The notes under the pieces: model-generated | What the model saw: only the letters and a program-made list of their open reading frames with translations | Database searches by the model: none | Told to the model about the DNA's origin: nothing | In this document: one piece after another, positions 13,668-14,694 of the stretch | How the letters are laid out: the number at the start of each line of letters is the position of its first letter | How positions within the stretch are numbered: the first letter of the stretch is position 1 | Made by a program: the position numbers and the translations under genes | Assembly: GCA_905235345.1 (NCBI GenBank) | Contig: CAJOLO010000020.1 | Coordinates: 1 to 14,694, forward strand | Origin: an uncultured Lachnospiraceae bacterium | Lineage (GTDB): Bacteria > Bacillota > Clostridia > Lachnospirales > Lachnospiraceae | Direction: 5' to 3' | DNA length: 14,694 nt

Positions 13668-14694
13668 CTACTCACCCATTTTTCTCACAAGCTCCATAAG
13701 AGTCTGCTTCAAATGAAACTCCTCGCACAGTCTTTCCGCTTCCTCCCATGCTCCAATCTGTTTATCGGTCATATCTTTCGAACTCTCCACATCTCCATAC
13801 TCAATCCGTCTTCCCGGCTTCCTGACGGCGCGGATCAATATATTTTTCGGTGAATGTGCAATATCAATGAATTCCAGAAGCTGCGTATTATATCCGCAAT
13901 ACTCCAACACATTTGCCCTTATGGCATCTGTCATCAACGCGCTGACTCTTTCCTTGACAATACCATACCTTGTAAGAATTGAATAATCTTCACTTTCTAT
14001 CTGCGCATTTAATTCATGCTGGCAGCATGGCACCGACATGATAATTCCCGCATTCCAGCATATTGCATTATATAACGCATAGTCTGTTGCCGTGTCACAG
14101 GCATGAAGTGTTACCACCATATCCACCGGCTCATCAGTCTTATATCCGTTAATATCTCCAAGTTCAAAATGAAGATTATCATAATGATACTTCTTAGCTG
14201 TGGCATTGCATTTTTCTATCACATCTGCCTTAAGGGCCTGTCATAGAAACATTGAGACCTTTTATCTCAACAAGATAATAGTAGAGAATAAATGTAAGAT
14301 ACGACTTACCGCATCCGAAATCTATGATATTAAAAGTTCTCCCGTCAGCATCATTCATCGCTTTAATGCCTTGATAATTCTTTATCACATCATCTACAAG
14401 CTCAATAAAGCGGTTAATCTGCTTATATTTATCATACATTGAATTAACAACCTTGCCATCCCTGGTAAAAATCCCCAAATCAACAAGAGGAGGTATCACC
14501 GTTCCTTCCTGCAGGATATAATTCTTCTTTCTGTTATGGGAGGAAGCATTCTCCGAAGACCTCTTTGTACTCGCAGAAGTATTAGAAAGCAGCTTTCCCT
14601 TCTTTGTAACTTTATAATCCCGATTCCCCTCTTCAGAAAATACATTAAGCTGCTTATAATATTTCGGAAAGACATCTAATACTGCTGACGAAAG
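13668..14694 (-). pseudogene. SAM-dependent methyltransferase (Methyltransf_32-like), frameshifted and cut by the window edge
   Basis: The reading frame is open from the right edge (residues LSSAVLDVFPKYYKQL...) to a TAA at 14232-14230, and continues in the next frame from CTT AAG GCA (14234) to the stop at 13668. Together they form one class I methyltransferase: a basic N-terminal part with YDKYKQINRF, the SAM-binding IIDFGCGKSYLTF (motif I), then VIEKCNATAKKY, HACDTATDYAL and VPCCQHEL. These last two motifs are typical of the Methyltransf_32 family, whose substrate is generally unknown. At the break the reading is ...MTG followed by P-stop, while the other frame gives LKADVIEK. Relatives as I recall them read GLDLKA, so about five bases, including the codon for the acidic SAM-ribose contact, appear lost. 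A genuine pseudogene, a sequencing error, or recoding are all possible. Confidence 0.75.

Noticed and set aside
1..14694. CRISPR array, insertion sequence, tRNA or rRNA
   Set aside because: No regularly spaced direct repeats, transposase-like frame, terminal inverted repeats with target duplication, or cloverleaf/rRNA signature was seen on either strand.

Overview
The window reads as chromosomal DNA of a low-GC Clostridia bacterium, most likely a member of the Lachnospiraceae. This rests on the Firmicutes gene order, strong AAGGAGG ribosome binding sites, the four-cysteine (zinc) form of S14, L22 with a long N-terminal tail, and an ECF sigma/DUF4179-type anti-sigma pair. The family assignment is recognition from protein sequence, not a database result. 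All supported genes lie on the minus strand, so transcription runs from high to low coordinates.

Right edge (14694-13668): a SAM-dependent methyltransferase of the Methyltransf_32 kind, cut by the window edge and broken by a frameshift near 14235. A strong bidirectional hairpin terminator follows (13612-13652). Next comes a two-gene unit: an ECF sigma factor (13407-12853) and its membrane-anchored anti-sigma partner (12828-11332), preceded by a promoter-like region that fits an ECF-type promoter. An AT-rich hairpin terminator (11179-11213) closes this unit.

Main block (11173-1): the merged S10-spc ribosomal protein operon. A sigma-A-type promoter (TTGCAA, 17 bp, TATAGT) and a roughly 235-nt structured leader precede rpsJ. 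The order is then rpsJ, rplC, rplD, rplW, rplB, rpsS, rplV, rpsC, rplP, rpmC, rpsQ, rplN, rplX, rplE, rpsZ, rpsH, rplF, rplR, rpsE, rpmD, rplO, secY (secY lacks only its last residues at the left edge). Most genes are tightly packed, with three stop/start overlaps (rpsC/rplP, rplD/rplW and an 11-nt rplP/rpmC overlap). The products build the core of both ribosomal subunits, and secY supplies the translocon channel.

The operon genes themselves are ordinary. The less ordinary parts are non-coding: the long rpsJ leader, three unusually long structured spacers inside the operon (rpsJ-rplC, rplW-rplB, rpsH-rplF), and a TGTGAC...CGT pattern shared by the sigma gene promoter region and the S10 promoter region. 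I did not find a clearly new multi-gene system, CRISPR array, mobile element, tRNA or rRNA.
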